A stretch of DNA of 64,000 nucleotides from Lentimicrobiaceae bacterium. GTDB lineage: Bacteria; Bacteroidota; Bacteroidia; Bacteroidales; F082. The stretch spans positions 25,903 to 89,902 of the forward strand of contig JABJIE010000070.1 of NCBI GenBank assembly GCA_018661505.1, in the 5' to 3' direction. This document shows positions 8,883 to 19,153 of this stretch, one piece after another. The translations under genes and the position numbers were made by a program. The notes under the pieces were generated by a model. The model did no database searches, was not told the origin of the DNA, and saw only the letters and a program-made list of their open reading frames with translations. Each line of letters begins with the position of its first letter. Positions within the stretch are counted from its first letter, which is position 1.

Positions 8883-11339
8883 ATGCATAAATTAAACTTC
8901 AGTTTACCGCGGTTGATTATTATCCTGATAATACTTTTTATCTCCTCAGGGTATCTGAATTCTCAGAATTATAATTCCACTGACACATTAAAAAATTCAA
9001 TTGAATCAATAAATGTATCTGAGATACCCATAAAGTCTGGGGATATAATAATTGAATATCAACGAATTCAAGAATCAATAATTTCAGCATTAGAAATAGA
9101 AAATAGGGCAAGGCAAACTGATTCGATACTTCTCATAATTGACAGCTTAATGATTTTGGATAGATCATTAGATATTAGATTAGAAACAACGAGATATTTG
9201 AGTAATAGAATGGTTTTTTGGAAAAACTTTGCTGATTATCTAAACAAGGAGAAAAAGTCACTTGCTAAAGTCTTAGGTGTTCTTAGTGGGTATGAAATAA
9301 AACTTGAAGAGGATATCAAAGTATGGAAAAATACCGAAGATATATTATCCAAAGATGAAAATCAATCAACTTTACTACATAGAGTTGTTGATGTTTTGGA
9401 AATTTTAAACTCGGTTAAGAGTATTTTATTCGACAAAAGTGAAGACCTATTAATTATTCTCAATAATACTTCCGAAAGGAGCATAAAGGTTGAGGAATTT
9501 ATTAATGTTCTTGACCACACTTACTTGGACAAGAAAAGTGAAATTTTTGTAAGAAATGAGCCATCAATTTTTACCATAGACTATAAAGATCCTGATAAAA
9601 GATCTTTAATCAAGCCATTAAAAAATTTCTATAAGACTGAATTTTCAGAGCTGGTTGTATTTTTGAAGAAAGAGATTCTAGAAGGAATTTTACAACTTCT
9701 TTTATTGATTGGCTTGATATTCATTTTCAATGAAATTAAATTCAAAATTTTAAAAACAGATATAGTAGGCAACTCTATCTATAGCAGAATGTTATTAAAG
9801 ATTATGTCAAGGAGCGTAAGTGCTGCATTAATAATAGGAGTATTTGCAAACTTTATAATTTTTAAAGAACGACCAGAATTATTTAAAGATATTTTAGTTC
9901 TAATAATTAGTGTTCCAATAATAATAATAGCGCGTACAATTGTTCCACGTGGATTCTATAAATATACTTACTTATTTGGTATTGTAATTATACTAAGCAT
10001 GGTATATTTTATATTCCCTCCAGACAATATGTATTTTATGATATTGATGCTTCTCATAGCTTTAATAGAAATATTTGTGCTCTACAAACTAACAATTTAC
10101 TTTTATCATAATCCATATAACCAGAGGCTATATAATTTATCAATTTTTCTTATTTTATTGGTTCATCTTGGATTCGCATTAACGGGTTTTCTTGCGTTAC
10201 TCTTAGGATCAACAACATTGGCCGAAGTTACGTTGCGTATTCCGGTTACAAATGCATTTAATGCATTATTGATATTTTCTATAGTTATAATCATAAATGG
10301 GTTTATATCATTTGGCGTTGAAACCAATTATGCCAAAAAGTTAAATGTTATAAGACTCTATGGAGAGATCATAAAGCGCAGAGCCATTTCATTGGTAAAC
10401 CTGATATTTTTCATTTTCTGGATACAAACAATATTAAATGTTATTAATATTAAAAGAGTTGTTATAGATAGTATAACTGCATTTTTACAGGATCCAATAA
10501 ATATTGGATCAGCATCATTTACCCCGGGTAATATTATTATGTTCTTTTTGGTAATATGGCTGTCAATAGTATTATCAAGAATAATTCAAATACTTCTTGA
10601 AAAGGATATACTTTACAGACTAAATCTAGCAAAGGGTATTCCCAATACAATTGCTGTAATGGTTAAATATAGTCTTGTTACCATAGGCGTGTTGTTGGCT
10701 ATTTCTGCTGCTGGTATGCCACTAAGTAGCTTAACTGTTCTTGCTGGAGCATTTGGTGTTGGTATTGGTTTTGGATTGCAACATATTTTTAATAACATAG
10801 TTTCAGGGTTTATTTTATTATTAGAGCGACCCATACAAATTGGCGATACAGTTGAGGTCGGTCAACTTATCGGAAATGTAAAAACAATTGGTATTCGGGC
10901 AAGTTGCATAAGAACTTTTGAAGGTGCTGAAGTCATAGTTCCAAATGGCCAATTAATATCAAATGAAGTTGTAAATTGGACATTATCTGATCAGAAACGC
11001 AGAATAGAAATTTTTACGGGAGTTGCATATGGCTCAGATCCTCATTTGGTAAAAAAATTGTTTGAGAAAGTACTTAAAGATCATACAGATATTATTGATG
11101 ATCCTGCCCCAAAAGTTTATTTCAAAGGGTTGGGTGATAGTGCTTTGGAATTTAGGTTATTATTTTGGACATCCAACTATCCCGATTGGATAAGAATTCA
11201 AAGCGAAATAGTATTTGCAATACATGATGTACTCTATAAAGAAGGAATTTCAATACCATTCCCTCAAATGGACCTTCACTTTAAGTCCATTGATAAGTCC
11301 TTTGACTTTGGAGATAAAAGTAAAGATGAAACAAAGTAA
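8883..11339 (+). CDS. Large MscS-family mechanosensitive ion channel
   Basis: This 818-residue inner-membrane protein starts with a hydrophobic signal-like segment (about 9-25). A roughly 230-residue, helix-rich, probably periplasmic domain follows, then about ten membrane segments (about 265-640). The MscS core is at the C-terminal end: a pore helix rich in Gly and Ala (LAGAFGVGIGFGLQ), then the beta domain (GFILLLERPIQIGDTVEV, VPNGQLISNEVVNWT) and a cytoplasmic alpha/beta cage. Such channels release solutes on hypo-osmotic shock. At 818 residues it is much longer than the 286-residue E. coli MscS and belongs with the extended, MscK/YbdG-like members. It is a single gene with its own promoter-like element. 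Confidence 0.92.
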   Translation: MHKLNFSLPRLIIILIILFISSGYLNSQNYNSTDTLKNSIESINVSEIPIKSGDIIIEYQRIQESIISALEIENRARQTDSILLIIDSLMILDRSLDIRLETTRYLSNRMVFWKNFADYLNKEKKSLAKVLGVLSGYEIKLEEDIKVWKNTEDILSKDENQSTLLHRVVDVLEILNSVKSILFDKSEDLLIILNNTSERSIKVEEFINVLDHTYLDKKSEIFVRNEPSIFTIDYKDPDKRSLIKPLKNFYKTEFSELVVFLKKEILEGILQLLLLIGLIFIFNEIKFKILKTDIVGNSIYSRMLLKIMSRSVSAALIIGVFANFIIFKERPELFKDILVLIISVPIIIIARTIVPRGFYKYTYLFGIVIILSMVYFIFPPDNMYFMILMLLIALIEIFVLYKLTIYFYHNPYNQRLYNLSIFLILLVHLGFALTGFLALLLGSTTLAEVTLRIPVTNAFNALLIFSIVIIINGFISFGVETNYAKKLNVIRLYGEIIKRRAISLVNLIFFIFWIQTILNVINIKRVVIDSITAFLQDPINIGSASFTPGNIIMFFLVIWLSIVLSRIIQILLEKDILYRLNLAKGIPNTIAVMVKYSLVTIGVLLAISAAGMPLSSLTVLAGAFGVGIGFGLQHIFNNIVSGFILLLERPIQIGDTVEVGQLIGNVKTIGIRASCIRTFEGAEVIVPNGQLISNEVVNWTLSDQKRRIEIFTGVAYGSDPHLVKKLFEKVLKDHTDIIDDPAPKVYFKGLGDSALEFRLLFWTSNYPDWIRIQSEIVFAIHDVLYKEGISIPFPQMDLHFKSIDKSFDFGDKSKDETK

Positions 11340-11472
11340 TTTTTAGACAATATTGAATTATAATAAATAGTAATTATAGCTTTTTGGTCTATTATTATAG
11401 CACTATGTCTTTATCATTTGAAATATAAAAAAGGTAGGCTTATTTTAAAAATATAAGGGATGCTTAATTGCT

Positions 11473-11480
11473 TATATTTG
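11473..11480 (+). promoter_or_regulatory. Predicted -7 element (TATATTTG) of the 608-residue protein gene
   Basis: TATATTTG occurs 83 bp before the ATG at 11564. A TTG only 2 bp upstream is too close to act as -33. If this promoter is real, the mRNA has a leader of roughly 75 nt. No riboswitch-like fold is obvious in it. Confidence 0.35.
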
Positions 11481-11563
11481 CTTCGACTTTATTAAAAACT
11501 ACGCTCACCAAGTATTAATCTATAAATTATAACAAAATAGGCAAGTTCTAAAAGAAATTTTAC

Positions 11564-13390
11564 ATGAAGAAACATACATTTCACATTCCTGTTATGGGAA
11601 TTGGTTTTACAATCGATACCCCATTAAAAGTTTCTCATCTTGGAATAGATTCTGTGATTTCATTAGTTGATGATATTTTAATGGAAAAACTGCGCAAAAT
11701 GTACAGTGAAAAATTGGAATTACCCTTTCAGGAAATATCAAATAAGGTTGAGGACTTTAGAGCCAAACGTATAACATCATACTTAAACTTGATAAACGAT
11801 CTGGCGGAAAAGAAATTCAATGAAATAAAAACTGCAGCTGTTGAGAAAAGCCATGAAGTAAAGGACTACTTTAATATGCTACCCGATAGTGTTGAGTTGA
11901 AGCATGAGTTTAATAGTTTAATGTCAAAACATCTTCATATTGACGAATTTAGATCTTGGGTCAATGAAAATATGAAGATGGGTAATATTGATGTTAATAT
12001 TATGACAAAAATTGATAAGGATAATTATAAAGGATTTGACAAATTACCTATAGAATATAATGATGCCCATGCAGCGTTGCGAGGCTTTGCATCCAGCAAG
12101 CTTAAATCATCTGTTGTATTATCTGCCGGAATGAATCCTAGACTATACTCTTATATCCAAAGCTTTGATGATTTCTTCCCGGATCAGGATGGTAATATCA
12201 AAAAGAAAATAATACTAAAAGTTAGTGATTACAGATCAGCTATGATCCAAGGAAAATTTTTTGCAAAAAAGGGACTTTGGGTTAGCGAATATAGAATTGA
12301 GTCAGGTTTAAATTGTGGAGGCCATGCTTTTGCTACGGATGGTTATTTATTGGGTCCAATATTACAAGAATTTAAGTCAAATAGAGAAACTCTAAAGGAT
12401 GAGGTTTTTGGAATATTTTGTGAATCATTAGTAAAATTAAACAAGACTGTACCCACAAAAGCAATTCCCTTAAGAATTACTGCTCAAGGAGGCGTTGGAT
12501 CATCAGAGGAACATGAATTCCTACAAGACCAGTATGGAATTGATTCTGTTGGTTGGGGCAGCCCTTTTTTACTCGTTCCCGAGGTTACCAATGTGGATGA
12601 ATATACCATAAGAGAATTAGCTGATGCCAAGGAAGAAGATCTTCACTTAAGTGATATTTCCCCCCTAGGAGTTCCGTTCAACAACCTTAGAGGTAATACA
12701 AAAGACATTGAAAAATATGCTTTAGTGAATAAAGGAAAACCTGGTAGTATGTGTCCTAAAAAATATCTTATGTCAAACACAGAATTTACTGACAGAGTTA
12801 TATGCACAGCCTCGTATAGGTATCAAAATAAAAAAATTAAACAACTGAAGAATCTGCAGCTGTCAGCTGATGACTATACTGAAAAATATGATAAAATTGT
12901 TGAAAAATCATGTATTTGTGTTGGTTTGGGCACGGCTGCATTGTTAAAAAATAAAATGGAAACTAAGGTTGAGGGTAATGGAGTTTCTGTATGCCCTGGG
13001 CCAAACATTGCTTATTTCTCCACAATTACATCCCTAAAAACAATGGTGGATCATATATATGGTAGAATAAATCTTATAAAAAGAGTTGATAGACCTAATA
13101 TGTTTGTCAAGGAACTGGGAATGTATATAGATTATCTAAAAGGAAAAATAGATGAGGCATACGAACAAAATAATATTAATGACAAATATTTAATAAAGTT
13201 TGCTAATAATCTTAAAAGTGGAATTTCATATTATCATGATATGTTTGAAGGTGCCAAAGATAGATTTGAGTCAACAAAATCTAACATAATACAGGATTTA
13301 AATCAATATTCTGAAGATTTGCATAGGTTAATATTGCAGATAGAAAGCCAAAGTAATATGAATGCCATAGCTGTAAAATTAACTAAGTAA
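11564..13390 (+). CDS. Conserved-looking protein of unknown function (608 aa)
   Basis: I do not recognise a named family, although the sequence resembles hypothetical proteins I associate with Bacteroidota. Residues 30-130 are helical and charged. The middle (about 180-400) alternates strands and helices as in a TIM barrel, with glycine-rich stretches SGLNCGGHAFATDG (247-260), ITAQGGVGSSEEH and VGWGSPFLLVPE. Cysteines stand at 251, 286, 397, 414, 450, 452 and 477, several in conspicuous contexts (MCPKK, VICTAS, CICVG, VCPGPN), so binding of an Fe-S cluster or another metal is possible. The C-terminal 120 residues are a long helical region. There is no signal peptide, so it is probably cytoplasmic. 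It is a single gene whose function remains open. Confidence 0.75.
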   Translation: MKKHTFHIPVMGIGFTIDTPLKVSHLGIDSVISLVDDILMEKLRKMYSEKLELPFQEISNKVEDFRAKRITSYLNLINDLAEKKFNEIKTAAVEKSHEVKDYFNMLPDSVELKHEFNSLMSKHLHIDEFRSWVNENMKMGNIDVNIMTKIDKDNYKGFDKLPIEYNDAHAALRGFASSKLKSSVVLSAGMNPRLYSYIQSFDDFFPDQDGNIKKKIILKVSDYRSAMIQGKFFAKKGLWVSEYRIESGLNCGGHAFATDGYLLGPILQEFKSNRETLKDEVFGIFCESLVKLNKTVPTKAIPLRITAQGGVGSSEEHEFLQDQYGIDSVGWGSPFLLVPEVTNVDEYTIRELADAKEEDLHLSDISPLGVPFNNLRGNTKDIEKYALVNKGKPGSMCPKKYLMSNTEFTDRVICTASYRYQNKKIKQLKNLQLSADDYTEKYDKIVEKSCICVGLGTAALLKNKMETKVEGNGVSVCPGPNIAYFSTITSLKTMVDHIYGRINLIKRVDRPNMFVKELGMYIDYLKGKIDEAYEQNNINDKYLIKFANNLKSGISYYHDMFEGAKDRFESTKSNIIQDLNQYSEDLHRLILQIESQSNMNAIAVKLTK

Positions 13391-13558
13391 TTTTGAGGCA
13401 TACGTAATAATTCTAAATATTTCCTAACTAGCATAATACAATCAATTTGCAATTGCCCAATTGAAGAAGGGGAGGGCTATAGAATATTTATAGAGAGAAA
13501 TGCCTCCTCACAAAAAGATACCTCCAAAATGATTTCTTCATTCAGTAAATCTTTATGA

Positions 13559-16500
13559 TTAACCCGCAGTATGACTAACTGATTTTAAAAGTGAAATGGC
13601 TTTGGTCACTGAGCTTACATTTTCAAAGCGAAGAGCCAGACTTCCCTTAATTTCCTTCATTGCAGCAATTTTAGGATTTGTTTGGATAAATGTAAGGATA
13701 TCACCGAAGGTTTTGGAGTGAAAAAATGGCGAATCGTGGCTACCAGGAAAATATCCTGTCATTCTTCTATTTTTTAGATTTAATTTTACAAACCCTATTT
13801 CTTTTGCAATCCATCTCAGCCTTACAATATTTGTTAAATCAACAGTTTCATCTGGTAAGGGACCAAACCTGTCAATTAGCTTGGAACATGTTTTTTGAAG
13901 TTTTTCTTCGTTGTCAATGTTGTCAAGTTCTTTATAAATGCTTAATCTTTCAGTAATATTTGTTATGTAATAATCGGGGATTCTTATCTCTAAATCTGTC
14001 TCAATCTGGCAATCTGAAACAAACTGGTCGGCCATTTCTCCTTTGTTGTAAAGAGTAGCAAACTCACCCTCTTTCAACTCAGTAATAGCCTCATCGAGTA
14101 TTTTTTGATACATTTCATAACCTATATCAGAAATAAATCCACTTTGCTCTGCTCCTAGAATATTTCCTGCCCCTCTAATATCTAGATCACGCATGGCGAT
14201 ATTAAAGCCACTTCCTAAATCACCATATTCTTCAATTGCCTTGAGCCTTTTTCTTGCTTCATTGGTTAGACTTGAAAGGGGTGGCGAAAGAAGATAGCAG
14301 AATGCTTGTTTATTTGACCTTCCCACCCGACCTCTAAGTTGATGTAGGTCACTTAGCCCATGGTTTTGAGCATCATTTATAATGATTGTATTAGCATTTG
14401 GAATGTCAAGGCCAGATTCAACAATTGTTGTTGACAGTAGTACATCGTAATCTCCATCTATAAAATCGAGCATCACATTTTCAAGAGTCTTACCATCCAT
14501 TTGTCCATGACCTATTCCAATTCGAACCTTTGGCACAAATTTCTTGATCATATCATAAACTTCCAAAATATTCTGTACCCTATTATGAATGAAAAAAACC
14601 TGTCCACCTCTCGAAATTTCATAATTAATGGCATCACTAATTATCTCTGCGCCAAATGATCTTATTTGTGTTTGAATGGGATGTCTGTTTGGTGGTGCAG
14701 TATTCATGATGCTTAAGTCACGAGCACCCATAAGAGAAAACTGCAGAGTTCTTGGTATTGGCGTTGCGGTTAGTGTTAGTGAGTCTACATTAGCCTTGAA
14801 TTGCTTTAACTTTTCCTTTGCTGATACACCAAATTTTTGCTCCTCATCAACAATGAATAAGCCAAGGTCTTTGAACTCAATATCCTTGCTAAGTATGCGG
14901 TGGGTTCCAATTATTATATCTATTTTACCATCTTTGAGGTTTTGAAGTGTTTCTTTTTGTTGCTTGGAACTTTTAAATCTATTTATATAGTCAATCTTAA
15001 CTGGGAATTCCTCCAAGCGTTGACCGAAGGTTTTGAAATGTTGTAATGCAAGAATTGTAGTTGGCACTAATACGGCAACTTGCTTGCTATCGCAAACGGC
15101 TTTAAACGCTGCCCTTATTGCTATCTCAGTTTTTCCAAATCCAACATCTCCACAGATAAGCCGATCCATAGGATATTTGGCTTCCATATCCTTTTTAGTG
15201 TCTATGGTTGCTTTAAGCTGATCCGGTGTATCTTCATAAATAAATGATGCCTCTAATTCATTTTGAAGATAGTTGTCAGGTGAATATTGTATACCCGATG
15301 AATTTTTCCTTTTTGCGTACAATTTAATTAGATCACGGGCTATGTCTTTTACTCTATTTTTTGTTTTATTCTTTACATTAGTCCAGGCTTTTGAACCAAT
15401 CTTATTTAGGCTGGGTGGTGTGCCTTCCTTACCCACATATTTTGAAATTCTGTGCAAAGAATGTATACTAATGTAAAGAATGTCATTATTCTTGTAGATT
15501 AGTCTTATAGCCTCTTGTTTTTTACCGTTATTATCAATTATTTGGAGGCCATCAAATTTTCCTACTCCATGATCAATATGAGTTATGTAATCACCCGGAT
15601 TAAGATTGTATAGATCCTTAATGGATATTTCTTCTTTGCTTGTAAACCCTTCTCGTAATGTAAATCTATGATATCTGTTAAATATCTGATGGTCAGTATA
15701 GCACAGTAGTTTTGAATCATTGTCTATGAACCCAGTGCTTAGACTTTGATATACTGGATTAAACCTGATTTTATCTGCATCTGGGATTTCCTCTTGTAAG
15801 TCTTCAAAAATAACGTATAATCTTTCAATTTGTTTATTATTACTTGAAAATATAATACACTTATACCCTTCTTTACTTTTAACTTTTAGGTCATCAATAA
15901 GAATATCAAAATTCTTATTGAATGATGGCTGGGGCTTCTGATTAAATTTTAGTGTTGTAGAATTTTCAAATATTGATGGACTACCAAACTCAATTATTGT
16001 GAATTTGTCAAGAAATTCTAACGTAGCTTTACCATTGGTGAATAGTATATCAGGTTTTATTGCATCATTATGATCTGATATTTTATCAAATCCAGTTTCT
16101 GCCTTTTCGTATTCCTTGTCAAGTCTGTCCAAGGTCAGTTTTATATCTTCAAACCAAATTGTAGTTGTGGATGGTATATAATCCATGAAATCTACTCGTT
16201 TCTCAACTATCTCTCTACTTTGAATGTTTGGAAGTAGAGTTATCCTGTTTAATGTTTGAACGGAAAGCTGAGTTGCTGGGTCAAATGCTCTAATGGACTC
16301 TATTTCATCACCAATAAATTCAATTCTATAGGGATGCTCGTTTGAAAAAGAATAAACATCAATAATACCACCTCTTATTGCAAATTGGCCCGGTTCAGTA
16401 ACAAAGTCGACATGGTCAAATTCCAATTCAAAAAGTAGATCACTTATAAAATCAAGCGATACCTCTTCACCAACCTTTAGCTTCATTATATTCTTGGAAA

Positions 16501-16936
16501 GAAACCTCTTTGTTATTACTTTCTCTGCAAGTGCCTGAGGATATGTAATAATTATTGTTTTTTTATCGCCAGAAATGGTCCTTTTTAGAACTTCAGTTCG
16601 TGATAACTGATAATTACGATCCACATTTTCTGGCTCATAGGGTTTGGAATAAGATGTTGGATAAAAGAGAACTTTTTTCTGATTTAGCTCTTTTCCTGTC
16701 TCCTCCAATAGGCTTTCTAGATCATTATAAAAATATGCAGCTTGCTCTTTGTCCGGGAGAACACAAACATGCTGCTGCTTTCCTTTTGCCCCAATAATGC
16801 AGCTTATCAAAAGAGGTGTTGAAGAACCAATAAGTCCTTTAAGGTGAATTTTTTTGTGACCACTTTCCAAATAACTTATAAGATTAATTACTTCTGAGTT
16901 TTTGGAAAATAGGTTTATGAGGTCTGTCGGAATCAA
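13559..16936 (-). CDS. mfd: Transcription-repair coupling factor
   Basis: Mfd removes RNA polymerase stalled at DNA lesions and recruits UvrA for nucleotide excision repair. The 1125-residue length is normal. The UvrB-like N-terminal region (RGGIIDVYSF near 195) is followed by the RNA-polymerase-interacting domain (LNPGDYITHIDHGVGKFDGL). The helicase motor has Walker A GDVGFGKTEIA, the DEEQ box in IVDEEQKFGV, TATPIPRTLQ, and QLRGRVGRSNKQAFCYLL. Next come the TRG region (GAGNILGAEQSGFISDIGYEMY) and the C-terminal D7 domain. The upstream gap to fbp holds a -7 match on each strand. It is a single gene and the call is certain. Confidence 0.97.
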   Translation of the reverse strand: MIPTDLINLFSKNSEVINLISYLESGHKKIHLKGLIGSSTPLLISCIIGAKGKQQHVCVLPDKEQAAYFYNDLESLLEETGKELNQKKVLFYPTSYSKPYEPENVDRNYQLSRTEVLKRTISGDKKTIIITYPQALAEKVITKRFLSKNIMKLKVGEEVSLDFISDLLFELEFDHVDFVTEPGQFAIRGGIIDVYSFSNEHPYRIEFIGDEIESIRAFDPATQLSVQTLNRITLLPNIQSREIVEKRVDFMDYIPSTTTIWFEDIKLTLDRLDKEYEKAETGFDKISDHNDAIKPDILFTNGKATLEFLDKFTIIEFGSPSIFENSTTLKFNQKPQPSFNKNFDILIDDLKVKSKEGYKCIIFSSNNKQIERLYVIFEDLQEEIPDADKIRFNPVYQSLSTGFIDNDSKLLCYTDHQIFNRYHRFTLREGFTSKEEISIKDLYNLNPGDYITHIDHGVGKFDGLQIIDNNGKKQEAIRLIYKNNDILYISIHSLHRISKYVGKEGTPPSLNKIGSKAWTNVKNKTKNRVKDIARDLIKLYAKRKNSSGIQYSPDNYLQNELEASFIYEDTPDQLKATIDTKKDMEAKYPMDRLICGDVGFGKTEIAIRAAFKAVCDSKQVAVLVPTTILALQHFKTFGQRLEEFPVKIDYINRFKSSKQQKETLQNLKDGKIDIIIGTHRILSKDIEFKDLGLFIVDEEQKFGVSAKEKLKQFKANVDSLTLTATPIPRTLQFSLMGARDLSIMNTAPPNRHPIQTQIRSFGAEIISDAINYEISRGGQVFFIHNRVQNILEVYDMIKKFVPKVRIGIGHGQMDGKTLENVMLDFIDGDYDVLLSTTIVESGLDIPNANTIIINDAQNHGLSDLHQLRGRVGRSNKQAFCYLLSPPLSSLTNEARKRLKAIEEYGDLGSGFNIAMRDLDIRGAGNILGAEQSGFISDIGYEMYQKILDEAITELKEGEFATLYNKGEMADQFVSDCQIETDLEIRIPDYYITNITERLSIYKELDNIDNEEKLQKTCSKLIDRFGPLPDETVDLTNIVRLRWIAKEIGFVKLNLKNRRMTGYFPGSHDSPFFHSKTFGDILTFIQTNPKIAAMKEIKGSLALRFENVSSVTKAISLLKSVSHTAG

Positions 16937-16971
16937 CTTTTATACTGCGATTTTGAATTATTTAATAGGCG

Positions 16972-16979
16972 CAAATTTA
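16972..16979 (-). promoter_or_regulatory. Predicted -7 element (TAAATTTG) of mfd
   Basis: The minus strand reads TAAATTTG, 35 bp before the mfd ATG. A TTG lies 24 bp further upstream, slightly longer than the usual spacing. Confidence 0.42.
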
Positions 16980-17040
16980 ATTAAAATGATAAACCTTATC
17001 TGGCAATTGATGTTTTTAGTAATCAGCTATTTTACAATAA

Positions 17041-17071
17041 TTTTTGAATGTAGAAGTTATTTATAATTTTG
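17041..17071 (+). promoter_or_regulatory. Predicted promoter of the class III fructose-bisphosphatase gene
   Basis: TTTTTG (17041-17046) and TAATTTTG (17064-17071) are separated by 17 bp, a good two-part match to the Bacteroidota consensus. It overlaps the possible TTG start at 17044, which supports the ATG at 17104 as the true start of the gene. Confidence 0.6.
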
Positions 17072-17103
17072 CAGAGATTTTTATATATAACCCTAAAATT
17101 ACT

Positions 17104-19086
17104 ATGGAGAAGTTTACCTCTAAAAAATACTTAAGAAAAGATCTTGAAAATCAAATTAAGTATCTGAATCTGTTAGCTGACAGATTCCCAAATGTTCAGT
17201 CCGCAAGTACTGAAGTCATTAACCTTGAAGCAATTTTAAATCTTCCCAAAGGCACAGAACATTTTTTATCTGATATTCATGGAGAATATGAAACCTTTAG
17301 CCATGTGTTAGCTAATGCATCAGGTGTTGTGGTTAGGAAAATTGATGAAGTATTTGGAAAAACATTAAGAAAAAAAGAAAAAAGCTTATTGGCAACTCTA
17401 ATTTATTATCCAAAGCAAAAACTACAACTTATTTTAAAAAGAGAAGAGGATATAAATGAATGGTATGGAATCACACTTCAAAGATTATCAAAGGTTGCAA
17501 GAGCAGCAGCCTCCAAATACACTAGATCTAAGGTGAGAAAGGCCATGCCACATGATTTTGCTTATATAATAGATGAGCTTCTTAATGAGAGTGGAGAAGA
17601 TAAAGAAGAGTACTTTGAAAGTATTATTAACTCAATAATATATATTGATAGAGCAGAAGCATTCATTGTAGCCATATGTGAATTTATTCAACGCTTATTG
17701 GTTGACAGACTTCATATAATAGGAGATATATTCGATAGGGGTCCGCACCCAGAAAAAGTTATGGACAGACTTATTAAATATCATGCCGTGGATATACAAT
17801 GGGGTAATCATGATATTCTCTGGATGGGTGCAGCATCTGGAAATATGGCTCTCATAGCAAATGTTATAAGAATATCTTTGAGATATAATAATCTCGATAC
17901 TCTCGAGGATGTTTATGGTATTAATATGTTACCGCTTGCCAGATTTGCAATGAAAGAGTATTCCAATGATTCGTGTGACTTATTTTCAATAAAAGGCGAA
18001 GCAAAGCATTCGGATATACAATTATTAAAACAGATGCAAAAGGCCATCTCAATAATTCAGTTTAAGTTTGAAGGACAGACTGTAAAAAGAAACCCTAGTT
18101 TTTGCATGAATGATAGGCTGGTATTTGATAACATTGATTTCAAATCAGGTACAATAGATATAGATGGTAAGAAGCATGATTTATTAGATAAAAACTTTCC
18201 TACCATCAATCCCAAGAATCCATACGAATTAAGCGCTGAAGAGCAAGAGGTAATGGATAAATTAAGGTCTAGCTTTTTGAACAGCCAGAGGTTACAGTAT
18301 CATATTGATTTTTTGTTTACATCTGGAAGTATGTATCTTACCTACAATTCAAATCTTCTCTATCATGGCTGTATCCCAATGAATTCGGATGGGGAGTTTG
18401 AAAAGTTTGAAATTGAAGGTGAAGTATATCATGGAAAACAACTTTGTGATCATTTTGATCGTGTTGCCAGAAAGGGATACTTTCACAGAAGTTCTAAGAT
18501 TGAAGATAATTATAGCATAGATTATACGTGGTATCTCTGGTGTGGGCCACTTTCACCATTATTTGGAAAAAATAAAATGGCAACCTTCGAAAGGTATTTT
18601 CTTGAGGATACGTCTACTCACCAAGAAGGGCGAAATGCTTATTATGATTTGGCATATAAGGAGGAGCAATATTGCGATAAAATCCTTTCAGAGTTTGGAC
18701 TAGAGCCTGCAGATTCACATATTGTAAATGGTCATGTGCCTGTAAAGGTTAAAAAAGGAGAAAACCCCATAAAAGCAAATGGTAAATTATTTGTCATTGA
18801 TGGTGGAATGTCAGTGCCTTATCAGAAAGTTACAGGTGTTTCTGGCTATACTTTAATTTATAATTCTTATGGCCTTGTATTAGTTGAGCATAAGGAGTTT
18901 ACATCAAAAGCAAATGCAATTAAAGAGGAAAAAGATATTATCTCTGATAGAGTTTTTATAGAAGGACACGCAACTCGTAAACGAGTTAGTGATACTGATG
19001 TCGGCAAAGAATTGAGAATCCAAATTAATGACTTAAAAATGCTACTTGCAGCATTTAGAAAAGGCCTCATAAAAGAAAAACGATAA
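17104..19086 (+). CDS. fbp: Fructose-1,6-bisphosphatase, class III
   Basis: It hydrolyses fructose 1,6-bisphosphate to fructose 6-phosphate, the committed step of gluconeogenesis. The class III (Firmicutes/Bacteroidota) form is a metallophosphatase, unrelated to class I. The 660-residue length fits. Metal motifs are SDIHGEYETF, GDIFDRGPHPEKV, WGNHDILWMGAASGN and NGHVPVKVKKGE; FVIDGGMSVPYQKVTGVSGY is also characteristic. The start is placed at the ATG at 17104 because the TTG 60 bp earlier falls inside the predicted promoter. It is followed after 67 bp by the aspartate kinase gene. A PPi-type phosphofructokinase gene 1.8 kb downstream catalyses the opposing step. Confidence 0.96.
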   Translation: MEKFTSKKYLRKDLENQIKYLNLLADRFPNVQSASTEVINLEAILNLPKGTEHFLSDIHGEYETFSHVLANASGVVVRKIDEVFGKTLRKKEKSLLATLIYYPKQKLQLILKREEDINEWYGITLQRLSKVARAAASKYTRSKVRKAMPHDFAYIIDELLNESGEDKEEYFESIINSIIYIDRAEAFIVAICEFIQRLLVDRLHIIGDIFDRGPHPEKVMDRLIKYHAVDIQWGNHDILWMGAASGNMALIANVIRISLRYNNLDTLEDVYGINMLPLARFAMKEYSNDSCDLFSIKGEAKHSDIQLLKQMQKAISIIQFKFEGQTVKRNPSFCMNDRLVFDNIDFKSGTIDIDGKKHDLLDKNFPTINPKNPYELSAEEQEVMDKLRSSFLNSQRLQYHIDFLFTSGSMYLTYNSNLLYHGCIPMNSDGEFEKFEIEGEVYHGKQLCDHFDRVARKGYFHRSSKIEDNYSIDYTWYLWCGPLSPLFGKNKMATFERYFLEDTSTHQEGRNAYYDLAYKEEQYCDKILSEFGLEPADSHIVNGHVPVKVKKGENPIKANGKLFVIDGGMSVPYQKVTGVSGYTLIYNSYGLVLVEHKEFTSKANAIKEEKDIISDRVFIEGHATRKRVSDTDVGKELRIQINDLKMLLAAFRKGLIKEKR

Positions 19087-19153
19087 AAGAGTTAATTATT
19101 TTACCAGAAATATTATTTTTACCTTTATCAATTATGTTTAAAATACGATTGAT

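Noticed and set aside
17044..17103. N-terminal extension of fructose-bisphosphatase from a TTG
   Set aside because: The TTG forms part of a well-spaced -33 element, and the added residues are not family-like; ATG at 17104 preferred.
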